This document shows, piece by piece, positions 34,821-43,718 of a stretch of 64,000 bases of DNA. Within the stretch, counting starts at the first letter, position 1. Each line of letters begins with the position of its first letter. The stretch is from Microbacterium halophytorum (lineage in GTDB: Bacteria > Actinomycetota > Actinomycetes > Actinomycetales > Microbacteriaceae), in the NCBI RefSeq assembly GCF_002970975.1, contig NZ_KZ672982.1, forward strand, positions 519,592 to 583,591. Direction: 5' to 3'. Made by a program: the position numbers and the translations under genes. Below the pieces are notes generated by a model. The model was given only the letters and a program-made list of their open reading frames with translations, had not been told where the DNA came from and searched no databases.

Positions 34821-35351
34821 TCAGCGGCGGCCGGATGCGAAGAGGAATACAGCCTCCGGCGGGAACGCGTAGGCGTTGTCGCAGCGGTACCCGCGCAGCC
34901 ACGGCTCACCGTCGACGACGCGCAGGTAGAACCCCTTGGGCTGCTCGTCGTCCTCGCTGATCGGCTCCGACGCGACGTGGATCGCCGCGCTCGGAGCGCG
35001 TCCGGTCGAGAGCACCGAATCCGGAGCGGCCTCCTGCGCGAGCAGCGCCAGCCGCGCGTACGGGCCTGCTTCGAGAGGCAGGAGGTCGAAGCCATCAGCG
35101 CTGGCCGCGGCGAAGACCTCCGGCAGAGTTCCGCCGTCCGGAAGCCCCAGCGCACGCACCTCGCGGGCGGCGACCAGAAGTGTTCGGCTCTCCGCGCGAT
35201 CGAATGCGGGGTCCGCCAGGAGCACCTCTGCGAATGCGTTCGTCCTCACGCCGGCCGACGCCAGGGAATCGACCAGCTCGCGCCGGGTGTGCCCGCCGAT
35301 GCGCAGCTCGATCGGAGCGTCCGGCCGGACCGTCCCCCGCATGCTCATCAT
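34821..35351 (-). CDS. Conserved hypothetical protein (occurs in Firmicutes and Actinobacteria)
   Basis: A 176-residue cytoplasmic protein. The pattern GGHTRRELVDSLASAGVRTN, LGLPDGGTLPEVFA, LEAGPYARLALL and FYLRVVDGEPWLRGYR recalls a widespread hypothetical family seen in Bacillus-like genomes; this is from memory and needs a search. TAGACT lies six bases before ATG 35351, so it is probably leaderless. A second and third ATG follow within four codons. Function unknown. Confidence 0.7.
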   Translation of the reverse strand: MMSMRGTVRPDAPIELRIGGHTRRELVDSLASAGVRTNAFAEVLLADPAFDRAESRTLLVAAREVRALGLPDGGTLPEVFAAASADGFDLLPLEAGPYARLALLAQEAAPDSVLSTGRAPSAAIHVASEPISEDDEQPKGFYLRVVDGEPWLRGYRCDNAYAFPPEAVFLFASGRR

Positions 35352-35360
35352 CCGGGAAGT

Positions 35361-36686
35361 CTACGAGGCTCCCGGGCGCAAGCCGCTCACACGGCGGCGA
35401 CCGCCCGCCTCGCCGCGCATGCGCCGGACGAGGTCATCGAGCCACGCGCCGACGTTCCGGCGCGCCTCGGCCGTGTCGGGGTACCGACACCGGAGGCGGA
35501 TGCCGGCGTGGTCGGTCGTGAACCAGATCATCACGCCATCGGTGCGGATCGCGGCGCTGAAGTACTGCGCATCGAGGCCGTGGGAATCGATCGACACCGG
35601 CAGCCGGCGCGTGTCCAACCACGATACGGCGAGCATTCCCGGCACCTCGGGCATGCCGCCCCACGGTGCCATGATCTCGGCGAGCGGATGCGAGCCCAGG
35701 CGCAGCGCCTCCTTGATCGCCGCGGCGCAGGCGACCGGATCGGGATCGCAGGCTTCGAGGACGGAGTTGGTGATGAACCAGCCGACCGAGCCGTGCCAGC
35801 GCGCCTCGTACCGGCTGTGCACGGGGAACACGGCCCGCAGGTCGGTGTCGGCGAGCTCGCGCGTCGTGCGCGTCATCGCCGAGACCGTGAGTGCGAGGGT
35901 CGACACCCCGCTCTCGCGGGCACGCTCCGCGAACGCGGCCAGCCCATCCGGGTCGAGCACGTCGCGGAGTTCGACCCGCTCGGGCTGGGGCGCGGGGTCG
36001 CCGAGCGGAAGCGGGAACCGCGGCATGCCACCCCCGCCTGCCTCGATCACCTGGTGCCATCGATCGTGGACCTCCGGCGGCGCGGCTGGGCGATCCCGGA
36101 GCGCCTGAGTGTGCTCGGCGAAGGAGGGCACGGGCTTCACGGCCGGTGGCCTCCCGCTGCGCACCTCCTGCAGCGCGTCGAGCAGATCGCGCACGATGAT
36201 GAGCATCGACCACATGTCGACGTGGGCGTGATCCGCCGCCACGACCACGGCCGGGCCGTCGGCGGTCTCGATCAGGCAGAGCCGGTGCGAGGGGCGGGAG
36301 AACGGGCGGCAGGTCTCGTCGAGCACGGTCTGCAGCGCGGCGTTCATCGCTTGCCCCTGCCCGATCTCGTGCTCGACCCAGCGCCCGCGCCCGACCGAGA
36401 TCTCGTCGAGTTCGAGCTCCCCGCGGCCATTGGTGCCGAAGGTCGTTCGGAGCGTGCCGTGCGTCTCGACCACGGCCCTCCATGCCGAGGCGAGCGCGTC
36501 GCGATCGACCGGTGCCGGGAGCCGGAAGGCCAGGCCCATCCACGAGCCCGGGCGGTCGCCCGAACCGACGTGCCGGCCCTGGTCGAACGACGGCGGCAGC
36601 TTCCGCCCTGTGGGCGATGCCTCGATCTCGTAACTGAGCAGGGGGCCGAACGGCAGGCTCAGGTACGAGACGTGGGTGAGGCGCAT
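35361..36686 (-). CDS. Stand-alone condensation-domain (acyltransferase-like) protein
   Basis: A 441-residue protein of the NRPS condensation/PapA acyltransferase superfamily. Motif C3, normally HHxxxDG, reads DHAHVDMWS: the second (catalytic) His, the Asp and the following WS remain, but the first His and the Gly are lost. Later VGWFITNSVLE matches the family's VGxFxN motif. It could transfer an acyl group between small molecules. No carrier protein or adenylation domain is near. TACGCT (36693-36698) lies six bases before ATG 36686. It is divergent from an alpha/beta hydrolase. Confidence 0.83.
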   Translation of the reverse strand: MRLTHVSYLSLPFGPLLSYEIEASPTGRKLPPSFDQGRHVGSGDRPGSWMGLAFRLPAPVDRDALASAWRAVVETHGTLRTTFGTNGRGELELDEISVGRGRWVEHEIGQGQAMNAALQTVLDETCRPFSRPSHRLCLIETADGPAVVVAADHAHVDMWSMLIIVRDLLDALQEVRSGRPPAVKPVPSFAEHTQALRDRPAAPPEVHDRWHQVIEAGGGGMPRFPLPLGDPAPQPERVELRDVLDPDGLAAFAERARESGVSTLALTVSAMTRTTRELADTDLRAVFPVHSRYEARWHGSVGWFITNSVLEACDPDPVACAAAIKEALRLGSHPLAEIMAPWGGMPEVPGMLAVSWLDTRRLPVSIDSHGLDAQYFSAAIRTDGVMIWFTTDHAGIRLRCRYPDTAEARRNVGAWLDDLVRRMRGEAGGRRRVSGLRPGAS

Positions 36687-36732
36687 GGTGTTAGCGTAAG
36701 CGCCATCACAGCGACCCGGAGGCGGCGGATAC

Positions 36733-37533
36733 ATGCACAGGATCGAGGTTCCGGGGGCCCGGATCGCGTGGGCGTTCAGCGACGAATCCGGATGCCCCGT
36801 GGTCCAGCTGCACGGCCTGACCTCGAGCCGCTCCCGCGACCGCGTGCTCGACCTCGATCTGGGGCGCGGCCTGTCCGGCACGCGACTGCTCCGCTACGAC
36901 GCGCGCGGGCATGGCCACTCCAGCGGACGCCCGCTCCCCGACGACTACCGCTGGACGACGCTCGCCGACGACCTGCTCCGGATGCTCGACGTCTGGTTTC
37001 CCGGCGAATCGGTGCATGGCGTCGGGCCGTCGATGGGAACCGGAACGCTCCTGCACGCCGCGGTGCGCGAGCCGGACCGGTTCAGCGGCTTCACGCTGCT
37101 GCTCCCGCCCACCGCGTGGGGAACGCGCGCGGCGAAGGCCGACGAGTACCGGCGCGCCGCGGCGCTCGTCGAAGAGCACGGCATCGAGGCCCTGATAGAC
37201 GCCGGTCGGGGCCAGCCCCTCCCGCCAGCGTCGGTCGGCGATCCCGACGGCGCCCCGCACGTCACCGAGGCTCTGCTGCCGGCGGTGTACCGCGGGGCCG
37301 CGCTGAGCGATCTCCCCGATCCGGAGCGGATCTCGGCGCTTACGCAGCCGACAACCGTGCTCGCCTGGGTCGGCGACCCCGCCCATCCGGTGTCGACGGC
37401 CGAGGCGCTGGTCGCGCTCATGCCGAGCGCGACGCTGCAGGTGGCATCGACGCCCACCGACGTGCACCGCTGGCCGGCGGTGCTCGCCGCGGACGTCGCG
37501 GGCCGCGTGTCACACGTGCCCGGCACACGGTAG
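36733..37533 (+). CDS. Alpha/beta hydrolase
   Basis: A 266-residue hydrolase. The oxyanion motif is LHGLTSSRSRD. The strand motif YDARGHGHSSG is present. The nucleophile elbow is GVGPSMGTGT. The acid is in WVGDPAHPVS and the His in TDVHRWP. Substrate unknown. A ribosome site (GGAGG) precedes ATG 36733. Divergent from the condensation-domain gene by 46 bases, so co-regulation is possible. Confidence 0.9.
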   Translation: MHRIEVPGARIAWAFSDESGCPVVQLHGLTSSRSRDRVLDLDLGRGLSGTRLLRYDARGHGHSSGRPLPDDYRWTTLADDLLRMLDVWFPGESVHGVGPSMGTGTLLHAAVREPDRFSGFTLLLPPTAWGTRAAKADEYRRAAALVEEHGIEALIDAGRGQPLPPASVGDPDGAPHVTEALLPAVYRGAALSDLPDPERISALTQPTTVLAWVGDPAHPVSTAEALVALMPSATLQVASTPTDVHRWPAVLAADVAGRVSHVPGTR

Positions 37534-37639
37534 CGCCGCAATGCCTCCGGTGTACGGCAGGCACTCGATGGCCCGCTCAGCGCGCTCTTCACGATCGAAC
37601 ACCCCGGCCGCATCCGCGACCGTCACGGGATGCCGAGCG

Positions 37640-37966
37640 TCAACGCCTCGATGTTCGCATGTTGGAGGAGCGTGCGCGCTCGCGTTCCACGGCGCGGTCC
37701 TCGCGAACGCGGACCATCCCGATCACGAGCGAAAGGACGAACGTCACCCGCATCAGCGTCGCGAGCACGGTCATCCAGATCGTGTCTCCCAGATCCGGCG
37801 CCGGGACCTCCCCTCGCGCTCTCAACGCCCAGTTCGCGATGGCTCCGAACGCCAGCAGCCCGGCGATCGCGCCGAGCGGCACGAGCGTGACGATCGTCCA
37901 GGTGATGCGCTTGCGCGCACTGCCGGGCGGCCTGCGCTCGCCGAGGTGCAGAAGTGATGCCGGCAT
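37640..37966 (-). CDS. Small two-helix membrane protein, unknown
   Basis: A 108-residue protein. Two hydrophobic helices (TWTIVTLVPLGAIAGLLAFG and IWMTVLATLMRVTFVLSLVI) lie between basic ends (REDRAVERERAR at the C-terminus). No family recognised. The neighbouring gaps (37534-37639 and 37967-38101) hold nothing clear. Confidence 0.55.
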   Translation of the reverse strand: MPASLLHLGERRPPGSARKRITWTIVTLVPLGAIAGLLAFGAIANWALRARGEVPAPDLGDTIWMTVLATLMRVTFVLSLVIGMVRVREDRAVERERARSSNMRTSRR

Positions 37967-38101
37967 GTACCGCGTGCTCCAGACTCAATGTGATGTGGCG
38001 CGTCTCAAGGGGTCCGTCGTGGGTCTCATCCTCGCACCTGGTTCCGGACGCGATTCAGACGGTCGCCCGATACTCAACCGAGTGCAATCACGGAGACGGT
38101 T

Positions 38102-38509
38102 CTACGGCAGCACGTAGTCCCCGGTGGGGCCGGGGTTCATCGCGATCTCCCACCGGAAGCCGTCCGGGTCGGCGAAGTAGCCGGAGTATCCGCCCCACTC
38201 GCGTGGCTGCCCGGCGCTCGTCTCCGCTCCCAGGGACTCCGCCAGCGCCAGTACCTCATCCACGCCCGATTCGGTCGGCACGTTGTGCGCAAGGGCGATC
38301 GGAGCGATTCCCGATGCCGGCGCATGGCCGACCTCGGCAGTGAACCCGTCCACACTCCACAGCGACAGGATCAGATGCTCCCCCACGGGAAGCATCAGCA
38401 CGTCATCGTCCTCGTAGATCGGCTTCCATCCCAAACCGCCGACGTAGAACTCTCGGCTCCGGCGAACATCCGAAACCGCGAGCGTGATGAAACTGACGCG
38501 CTGCTCCAC
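38102..38509 (-). CDS. VOC/glyoxalase-fold protein
   Basis: A 135-residue single vicinal-oxygen-chelate protein: FITLAVSDVRRSREFYVGGLGW at the start, and EWGGYSGYFADPDGFRWEIAMNP near the end. Members are metal-dependent lyases, dioxygenases or resistance proteins. GTG 38509 is used because the domain begins right after it, behind a G-rich ribosome site. Substrate unknown. Confidence 0.9.
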   Translation of the reverse strand: MEQRVSFITLAVSDVRRSREFYVGGLGWKPIYEDDDVLMLPVGEHLILSLWSVDGFTAEVGHAPASGIAPIALAHNVPTESGVDEVLALAESLGAETSAGQPREWGGYSGYFADPDGFRWEIAMNPGPTGDYVLP

Positions 38510-38713
38510 GCAATCCCCCCAAGTCTCCCTGACGCGGCGCGGTCCCCGAGAATGCGTCACGCAGCACGCGCCGATCGTTGCACGACTCGTCGTGCGACCG
38601 CAGATGCGCCCACCGTACCTGAAACGGCGGCAGTCGGTCGATGAGTCAGAGCACTCGCTCGACCGCCCCGGCGTTCCTACGCCGGATCTCATTGGTCGAA
38701 CCAAGCCCGCCCA

Positions 38714-39523
38714 TCACTCGATGGGCTGCTGCAGCTCGATCACCCACTTCTCGCCATCCGGGTCGAGCGGCGTCTCGTGATACACCTCCCGGCAGACTCC
38801 GGTCGGGGTCAGGCCGCGCGCCTCGACCTCGATCACGAGCGACTGCCAGGCCGCCTGGATCCCGTCGATCCCACCGCCCTCGTAGGTCATCGCGAGGGCA
38901 CGCGGTGCAGAAGCGAGTTCTGTCGCCTCGAGGCCTTCCGGCGGAGCGGAGTCGCCGACCTGTTCGCCGACGGCGGCGAGCACCCCCGCTTCCGTCACCG
39001 TGTAGTGCGCGATTCCCGGCCCCGTTCGGACCAACCCCTCGTCGTCGATCGCCTGGTTCACGCGCCCGAACATGGGCCCGATCCAGGGTTCGATCTCCTC
39101 CATCGACGACGCCGAGGCAGCCAATTGCACGAGCCGCACCGCGGGCAGGCTCGTCTCTGTGAATGTGTTCGTGGGCATGGTGCTTCCTTTCTCCAGCGAA
39201 CGGAGCCTCGCCCGAACCCGTCGCAACCTGCGCTGGTCGGCATCGATCTGCGACGTCAGCGAATTCTCGCGCTCACGAAGCATCTCGATCACCCGATCGT
39301 CGCCGAGCTCATCGCGGAGCAGCTCCCCGACCTCGTCGAGGGTGAAGCCGAGCTCCTTCATCGCAATCAGGTGATTCGCCCGATCCAACTGAGCGGCCTC
39401 GTAGGAGCGATATCCGGTGAACTCGTCGATGCGCGCGGGCTTCAGCAGGCCCAGCTGGTCGTAGTGCCGCAGCATGCGCACCGACACCCCGACCAACCTC
39501 GCGAAGTCTCCGATTCTCAACAT
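38714..39523 (-). CDS. MerR-family regulator with GyrI-like effector domain
   Basis: A 269-residue regulator. The N-terminal MerR domain (about 1-72) shows MLRIGDFARLVGVSVRMLRHY and a coiled coil. The C-terminal GyrI-like domain (about 118-268) ends in GEKWVIELQQP. This is the BmrR-like layout, activated by bulky cations or drugs. A 19-bp-spaced promoter with a central palindrome lies upstream. No transporter is adjacent, so it may mainly control itself. Confidence 0.93.
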   Translation of the reverse strand: MLRIGDFARLVGVSVRMLRHYDQLGLLKPARIDEFTGYRSYEAAQLDRANHLIAMKELGFTLDEVGELLRDELGDDRVIEMLRERENSLTSQIDADQRRLRRVRARLRSLEKGSTMPTNTFTETSLPAVRLVQLAASASSMEEIEPWIGPMFGRVNQAIDDEGLVRTGPGIAHYTVTEAGVLAAVGEQVGDSAPPEGLEATELASAPRALAMTYEGGGIDGIQAAWQSLVIEVEARGLTPTGVCREVYHETPLDPDGEKWVIELQQPIE

Positions 39524-39532
39524 GACTCCTCC

Positions 39533-39563
39533 ATCCCACGGGCTGACACGGTGTCAGAGTCAA
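39533..39563 (-). promoter_or_regulatory. MerR-type promoter with 19-bp spacer and palindrome
   Basis: Minus strand: TTGACT (39558-39563) and TGGGAT (39533-39538) are 19 bases apart. The spacer holds CTGACAC-C-GTGTCAG (39543-39557), a perfect 7-bp inverted repeat. A long spacer twisted by the activator is the known MerR mechanism. The -10 match is weak. Confidence 0.75.
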
Positions 39564-39663
39564 CACTGTCATCCGAAGCGACCCCGACCAGGCGATCCGG
39601 ATGTCGTCGTAACGGCACGATCGTGCCCGGTCGCACGATTCGAGATCGGGCACACGTGGATCT

Positions 39664-40362
39664 TCAGCGCGCGTGAGAGAAAGCTGCGTCGACGGCCGCT
39701 GTCGCGTGCAAGGACGTTGATGCGAAGACCGGCACCTCGGCGTCGCCCTGGCTGATCAACAGCTCGATCTCTGTGCATCCGAGGATGACGCCCTCTGCGC
39801 CATCGCGTACACCAGCCGCGATGACGCGCCGGAACGCACGCCGCGACGCATCGTTCACGTCGCCGAGGACCAACTCGTCATAGATCACGCGGTTGATCAC
39901 CGCCCGATCCGGATCGGACGGAACGATCACGCTCACGCCACGCGCTTCCATACGCTCACGGTAGAACGGCTCTTCCATCGTGAAGCGGGTGCCGAGCAGG
40001 AGAACCTTCGAAACGCCTGCCGAGCGAATCGCGTCAGCAGTGGTGTCGACGAGGTGGAGGAACGGCACATCGAGTGCGTCCTCGATATACCTCGCGACTT
40101 TGTGCATCGTGTTCGTGCACAGCACGACGATGTCCGCTCCCGCGGACTGAAGCGCGCGCGCTTCCCGTGCGAGCAGGTCGCCCGCGGCGTCCCACTGCCC
40201 CGACGACTGCATCCGTTCGATCTCTGCGAAATCGACAGAGGTCATGATGCACGCGGCAGAGTGCAGGCCGCCGAGTCGATCACGGACCTGCTCGTTGAGG
40301 AGTCGGTAGTACAGCGCCGAGCTCTCCCAGCTCATTCCGCCGATCAGGCCGATCTTCTGCAT
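39664..40362 (-). CDS. Aspartate/glutamate racemase family protein
   Basis: A 232-residue racemase. It begins MQKIGLIGGMSWESSALYY. The two catalytic cysteines are in VLCTNTMHKV and ILGCTEIELLI. It interconverts L- and D-aspartate (or glutamate) for peptidoglycan or signalling. TACGGT (40369-40374) lies six bases before ATG 40362. It stands alone between regulators. Confidence 0.93.
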   Translation of the reverse strand: MQKIGLIGGMSWESSALYYRLLNEQVRDRLGGLHSAACIMTSVDFAEIERMQSSGQWDAAGDLLAREARALQSAGADIVVLCTNTMHKVARYIEDALDVPFLHLVDTTADAIRSAGVSKVLLLGTRFTMEEPFYRERMEARGVSVIVPSDPDRAVINRVIYDELVLGDVNDASRRAFRRVIAAGVRDGAEGVILGCTEIELLISQGDAEVPVFASTSLHATAAVDAAFSHAR

Positions 40363-40964
40363 GACGCCACCGTACATCGCCCTCCCGCCCCGGGCCCGAC
40401 CGTTCCGCCGTTCTCGACACTCAGAACGCGCCTGTGCGCATACAGGTCTCACGCTTCTCCGCACCCGAGCCCGCGCGTCCCGTCGGATCGCGCGGCTCCA
40501 CCCCTGGGACGGGCCGTCACCGGCGGGTGACGCTGGTGGCACCTCGGCCGTTTCGCGACGATGGCGGGTACGGCCACGTTCACCGATCACGACTCCCAGA
40601 CCGGCGTGACTCTCACACCCCGCAAGCCGATCCCGGATGAGCGCGTGCCGGTACGCGCGAAGGCATCCCGCGAGCACGCGGCACCTTCCGGCGCCAAGCT
40701 CCTCGACGGATCCGCCGGGAATGGGTCGTGGGCGCAGGGCCGGTCTTCGGCCCGCTCGTCTCGCCCACGGGGTTCCGAGTGATGGCGTACGACATTCCGG
40801 GCCGGTCAGGCGGATCGGCGGGCCGAGCCGGCACGACCGCCCGCGAGAACGGCGCGACGATCGCCGATCTCACCCTATTCGTCTCGGTGCGCGGCGAGAC
40901 GTCGCCGCGTGAGGCGTGGCGAACCGCAGGTCCCTGCGCTCGTTAGTCGTGATACCAGATCGGT
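40363..40964. other. 600-base gap without a supported gene
   Basis: Apart from the racemase promoter at the left end, short open frames on both strands (for example 40561-40782 + and 40613-40873 -) have no recognisable domain, ribosome site or promoter. It may be decayed DNA. Nothing firm can be called. Confidence 0.5.
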
Positions 40965-41726
40965 TCACGACTGCGGCTTTCGTGCTTCGATGAGATGGCG
41001 TGTCGAATGAGCGATGAACGGCCCCTGCCGTTCGATGAGCTCATGCAGGTCGCGCAGCCGCCCTCGATACCTCTCGACAGTGAATCCCGGCACCCACCAG
41101 ATCACTTTCCGAAGCAGATAGACGACGGCCGCGACGTCACGGATCTCGATGCGAAGCGTCGCCGTACGCAGGTCGACGATGTCGAGCCCCGCTGCGACGG
41201 CATCGGCGGCCTCATCTTCGGGGCGGCGGCCGCGTCGCGCTTCCGGCTGCGGCCCCAGGAAGAACTCGATCAGCTCGAAGACGCTCGCCGGCCCGACGTG
41301 CTGGGCGAAGTAGGTGCCGCCCGGGCGCAGGACTCGCGCGAGCTCAGCCCACCAGATCGTCGCCGGATGCCTGCTCGTCACGAGATCGAACGCGTCGTCG
41401 GCGAACGGAAGGGGAGGCTCATCAGGATCAGCGACCACCGCGACGCCGCGCGGATGCAGCTTCTGCGCCGCCTTCGCAACGTTGGGCGGCCACGACTCGG
41501 TCGCCACCGCTGTACGAGGGAAGGCCTCTGCCTCGGCGAGAACCTCTCCCCCGCCCGTTTGGATGTCGAGGCTCGCGTGCGCGCGACCCAGTCGCTGCGA
41601 GAGCTGCCGAGCGTAGCCCCACGGCGGCCGCTCTTCGGTTGCGCGCCCGTCGAGCCATGAGAAATCCCAACCGGACACGTCTGCCGATTCTCCCAGCGCG
41701 ACGAGTCTGTCGAAGTGCTCCATCAC
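40965..41726 (-). CDS. Class I SAM-dependent methyltransferase
   Basis: A 253-residue methyltransferase. Motif I is LDIQTGGGEVLAEAE (about 53-67). Then come VVADPDEPPLPFADDAFDLVTSRH and LARVLRPGGTYFAQHVG (motif III region). Related to ArsM/UbiE-like proteins of unknown substrate. TAGCAT (41733-41738) lies six bases before GTG 41726; an ATG follows one codon later at 41723. Confidence 0.88.
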   Translation of the reverse strand: MMEHFDRLVALGESADVSGWDFSWLDGRATEERPPWGYARQLSQRLGRAHASLDIQTGGGEVLAEAEAFPRTAVATESWPPNVAKAAQKLHPRGVAVVADPDEPPLPFADDAFDLVTSRHPATIWWAELARVLRPGGTYFAQHVGPASVFELIEFFLGPQPEARRGRRPEDEAADAVAAGLDIVDLRTATLRIEIRDVAAVVYLLRKVIWWVPGFTVERYRGRLRDLHELIERQGPFIAHSTRHLIEARKPQS

Positions 41727-41836
41727 ATGGTCATGCTAGGTCGAGAACGATCAGGTTCGCAGGCCCGCGAGCGGCCCGACGGAACCTTACGGCGACAATG
41801 CGATTCGTTGATCAGACGGTGAATCGGAACACCGAG

Positions 41837-42847
41837 TCATGATCTTGGCGACCTCGTCCCATCGTCCGTCGCGTGCAGCATCCTCGCCGCTGCATCCCTG
41901 ACGCGGTCTCGGAGCTCGTCCGGCCCCTCGATCGTCACCTCGCAGTCGAGAGCCGCGATCACCGGCGGCAGCCAGTCGAGGCTCTCGGCATGGATCTCGG
42001 CCCGATACCAGGGCAGACCAGCGTCGCCCGCATCGGTCTCGCCGCGGTCCACCAGTTCGAGCCGGGCCACGCTCCGCGGCAGGTGACCCCGGATGCGCTC
42101 CTCGCTCGTTCGGATGCGCAGCACCACGTGCCACCGGTACTGCGCAGCTGCGAACAGGTCGAGCAGATGCGCTTCCGCATCCGGGCGCTGGGGCGGGGTG
42201 AAGGTCTCGCGCAGGGATCGGACCGATCGAATCCTGTCGACCCGGAACGTCCGCTCCTCCTGTTGGTCCGTATCGAGGGCGACGAGATACCACCGATCCG
42301 AGTGCGCGACCAGGCCGTACGGGTGGACCGCACGCCTGGACGAGGCGCCCGCACGGCTGACGTAGCGCAGGTCGAGTCCCTGTCGGCGCACGACGGCCTC
42401 CGCCAAGGTCAGCATCACGGCGGGGTCGGGAGCAGTGTCGCCGTGCGGGGAGGTGCGCGTCATCGCACTGAGCAGGTCGTCGACTCGTTGCGCATCGGCG
42501 ATCGGCAGCGCTCGCCTGATCTTGGACAGGGCGGTCTGCGCCGCGAGCTCGGGCTCGCGCGACGCCGCCTGCGCGCGGGCGAGCCCGAGATAGACCGCGA
42601 CGGCCTCCTCTGCGCTGAACATGAGCGGGAGGACACGACGTCCGGGCGCGAGCCGATAGCCGCCGTAGCGCCCCCGCAACGTCTCCACGGGCAGCCCCAG
42701 ATCGACGAGCCGCGCCATATCTCTGCGGATGGTCCGCTCGTCGACGTCGAGTCGATCTGCCAACTCGGCGACAGTGCGCTGCTGCGCGGACTGCAGGAGC
42801 TCGATCAACCGCAGCGCGCGAGCGGTCGTATCGGACATGACAGCCAT
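41837..42847 (-). CDS. WYL-domain transcriptional regulator (YafY type)
   Basis: A 336-residue regulator. The N-terminal DeoR-like helix-turn-helix (about 5-65) has TVAELADRLDVDERTIRRDM. The WYL domain (about 140-220) has VHPYGLVAHSDRWYLVALD and the C-terminal WCX part follows. It is divergent from a VOC gene; an imperfect 20-bp palindrome lies in the gap directly at its start, so it probably represses both. TATATA lies seven bases before ATG 42847. Confidence 0.93.
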   Translation of the reverse strand: MAVMSDTTARALRLIELLQSAQQRTVAELADRLDVDERTIRRDMARLVDLGLPVETLRGRYGGYRLAPGRRVLPLMFSAEEAVAVYLGLARAQAASREPELAAQTALSKIRRALPIADAQRVDDLLSAMTRTSPHGDTAPDPAVMLTLAEAVVRRQGLDLRYVSRAGASSRRAVHPYGLVAHSDRWYLVALDTDQQEERTFRVDRIRSVRSLRETFTPPQRPDAEAHLLDLFAAAQYRWHVVLRIRTSEERIRGHLPRSVARLELVDRGETDAGDAGLPWYRAEIHAESLDWLPPVIAALDCEVTIEGPDELRDRVRDAAARMLHATDDGTRSPRS

Positions 42848-42867
42848 TGTCGTCTATATACAGGACA
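42848..42867. promoter_or_regulatory. Imperfect 20-bp palindrome between the WYL regulator and the VOC gene
   Basis: TGTCGTCTAT / ATACAGGACA (42848-42867), eight of ten positions paired, centred on TATATA that also serves as the regulator's -10. A likely operator. Confidence 0.6.
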
Positions 42868-42944
42868 GTTCCCGCCCGGTATCAGTCGTACCGTGATGTC
42901 CGCGGCCGAAACCTGGGCCGCACTCATGACAGAAGGAGAGAGCC

Positions 42945-43343
42945 ATGCAGCTCGCAGCCACCCGCATCATCACCGATGACGTCGACGCGCTCGCCACGTT
43001 CTACGAGACGGCCACCGGCATCACCGCCGAACGGCTTCACCCGATGTTCGCCGAGCTCCGCACGCCATCCGGCACGCTGGCCATCGCGAGCTCCGCCACC
43101 GTGCCGCTGCTCGGAGACAACGCCGCCGAGGCTCGCGCGAATCGCAGCGTCACCTTGGACTTCCTCGTCGACGACGTCGACGCGACCTACCGGGATCTTC
43201 AGGGCGTCGTCGACGTGTTCGTCAACGCGCCGACCGACATGCCCTGGGGAAACCGCTCGCTGCTCGCCAGGGACCCGGACGGCAACCTCATCAACTTCTT
43301 CACGCCGATCAGCGGAAGCGCTCACGGTCGGTTCGCTGACTGA
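42945..43343 (+). CDS. VOC/glyoxalase-fold protein
   Basis: A 132-residue single-domain VOC protein: TRIITDDVDALATFYETATG at the start and LLARDPDGNLINFFTPIS near the end. GGAGAG lies before ATG 42945. Divergent from a WYL regulator, its likely repressor. Substrate unknown; such pairs often handle toxic aldehydes or antibiotics (inference). Confidence 0.9.
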   Translation: MQLAATRIITDDVDALATFYETATGITAERLHPMFAELRTPSGTLAIASSATVPLLGDNAAEARANRSVTLDFLVDDVDATYRDLQGVVDVFVNAPTDMPWGNRSLLARDPDGNLINFFTPISGSAHGRFAD

Positions 43344-43706
43344 AACGCGCGCGTAGCGCCCCGATCGGTGGATTCGTTTCGTCAGCGTCCTGCTCGGCAG
43401 GCCGTGTACACGATGCCCGCCGATCGGGCTGGTTGTCACCGATGACGAGCGCGAGCAGTTGGCTCGCAGCGCCGACGGCTCAAGACGTCGCCCATTGGAG
43501 TTGCGCTCACGGATCGAGCTCGCTTCCGGCGACGGGATGACGAACGAGGACCTCATGGTGCTGGTGGGATGCATGCACACGTCACGGCCGGAACAGGGCC
43601 CAGGGCGGCTCGGTGCGTTCCGTCACGCCGTTCGCATTGAAGCAACCCGGCACAACGCCTTGCTGCGCGTCGATGATCAGGAGAAGCGTCTGAGGCAGGT
43701 CTGCGC
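43344..43706. other. Gap at the left edge of the ychF-linked region
   Basis: Contains an IS630-like transposase fragment (43425-43560, +) and otherwise no supported gene. An open plus-strand frame through 43932 continues from the fragment but loses all similarity. Its right end meets the decayed higA gene and a hairpin. Confidence 0.6.
43425..43560 (+). pseudogene. IS630-like transposase N-terminal remnant
   Basis: Translating from 43429 gives LVVTDDEREQLARSADGSRR and then LELRSRIELASGDGMTNEDL. This follows the N-terminal helix-turn-helix region of IS630-family transposases (DEER..L.R....LRARIVLA..G..N). The rest of the transposase and the inverted repeats are not seen. It marks past mobile-element activity beside the decayed higBA. 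Confidence 0.5.
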
Positions 43707-43718
43707 TCACGCAGACCT
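43697..43718. terminator. Hairpin at the end of decayed higA
   Basis: AGGTCTGCG (43697-43705), loop CTCA, CGCAGACCT (43710-43718): a perfect 9-bp stem whose loop holds the higA stop. Probably a terminator. Confidence 0.6.

Noticed and set aside
37534..37639. Frame continuing after the alpha/beta hydrolase stop (ALDGPLSALFTIEHPGR)
   Set aside because: It looks protein-like, but I cannot link it to a family and it has no start; too weak to call a pseudogene.
34977..38117. 1046-codon plus-strand open frame
   Set aside because: It covers the condensation-domain gene and others on the opposite strand; composition is Arg/Ala/Pro rich with no recognisable domain.
40561..40946. Short plus-strand frames in the 600-base gap
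   Set aside because: No domain, no promoter or ribosome site; residue use looks random.
43620..43650. Possible sixth ychF-end-like repeat left of the decayed higA
   Set aside because: Only scattered matches (around TTCAA and GTGACG); not better than chance by eye.
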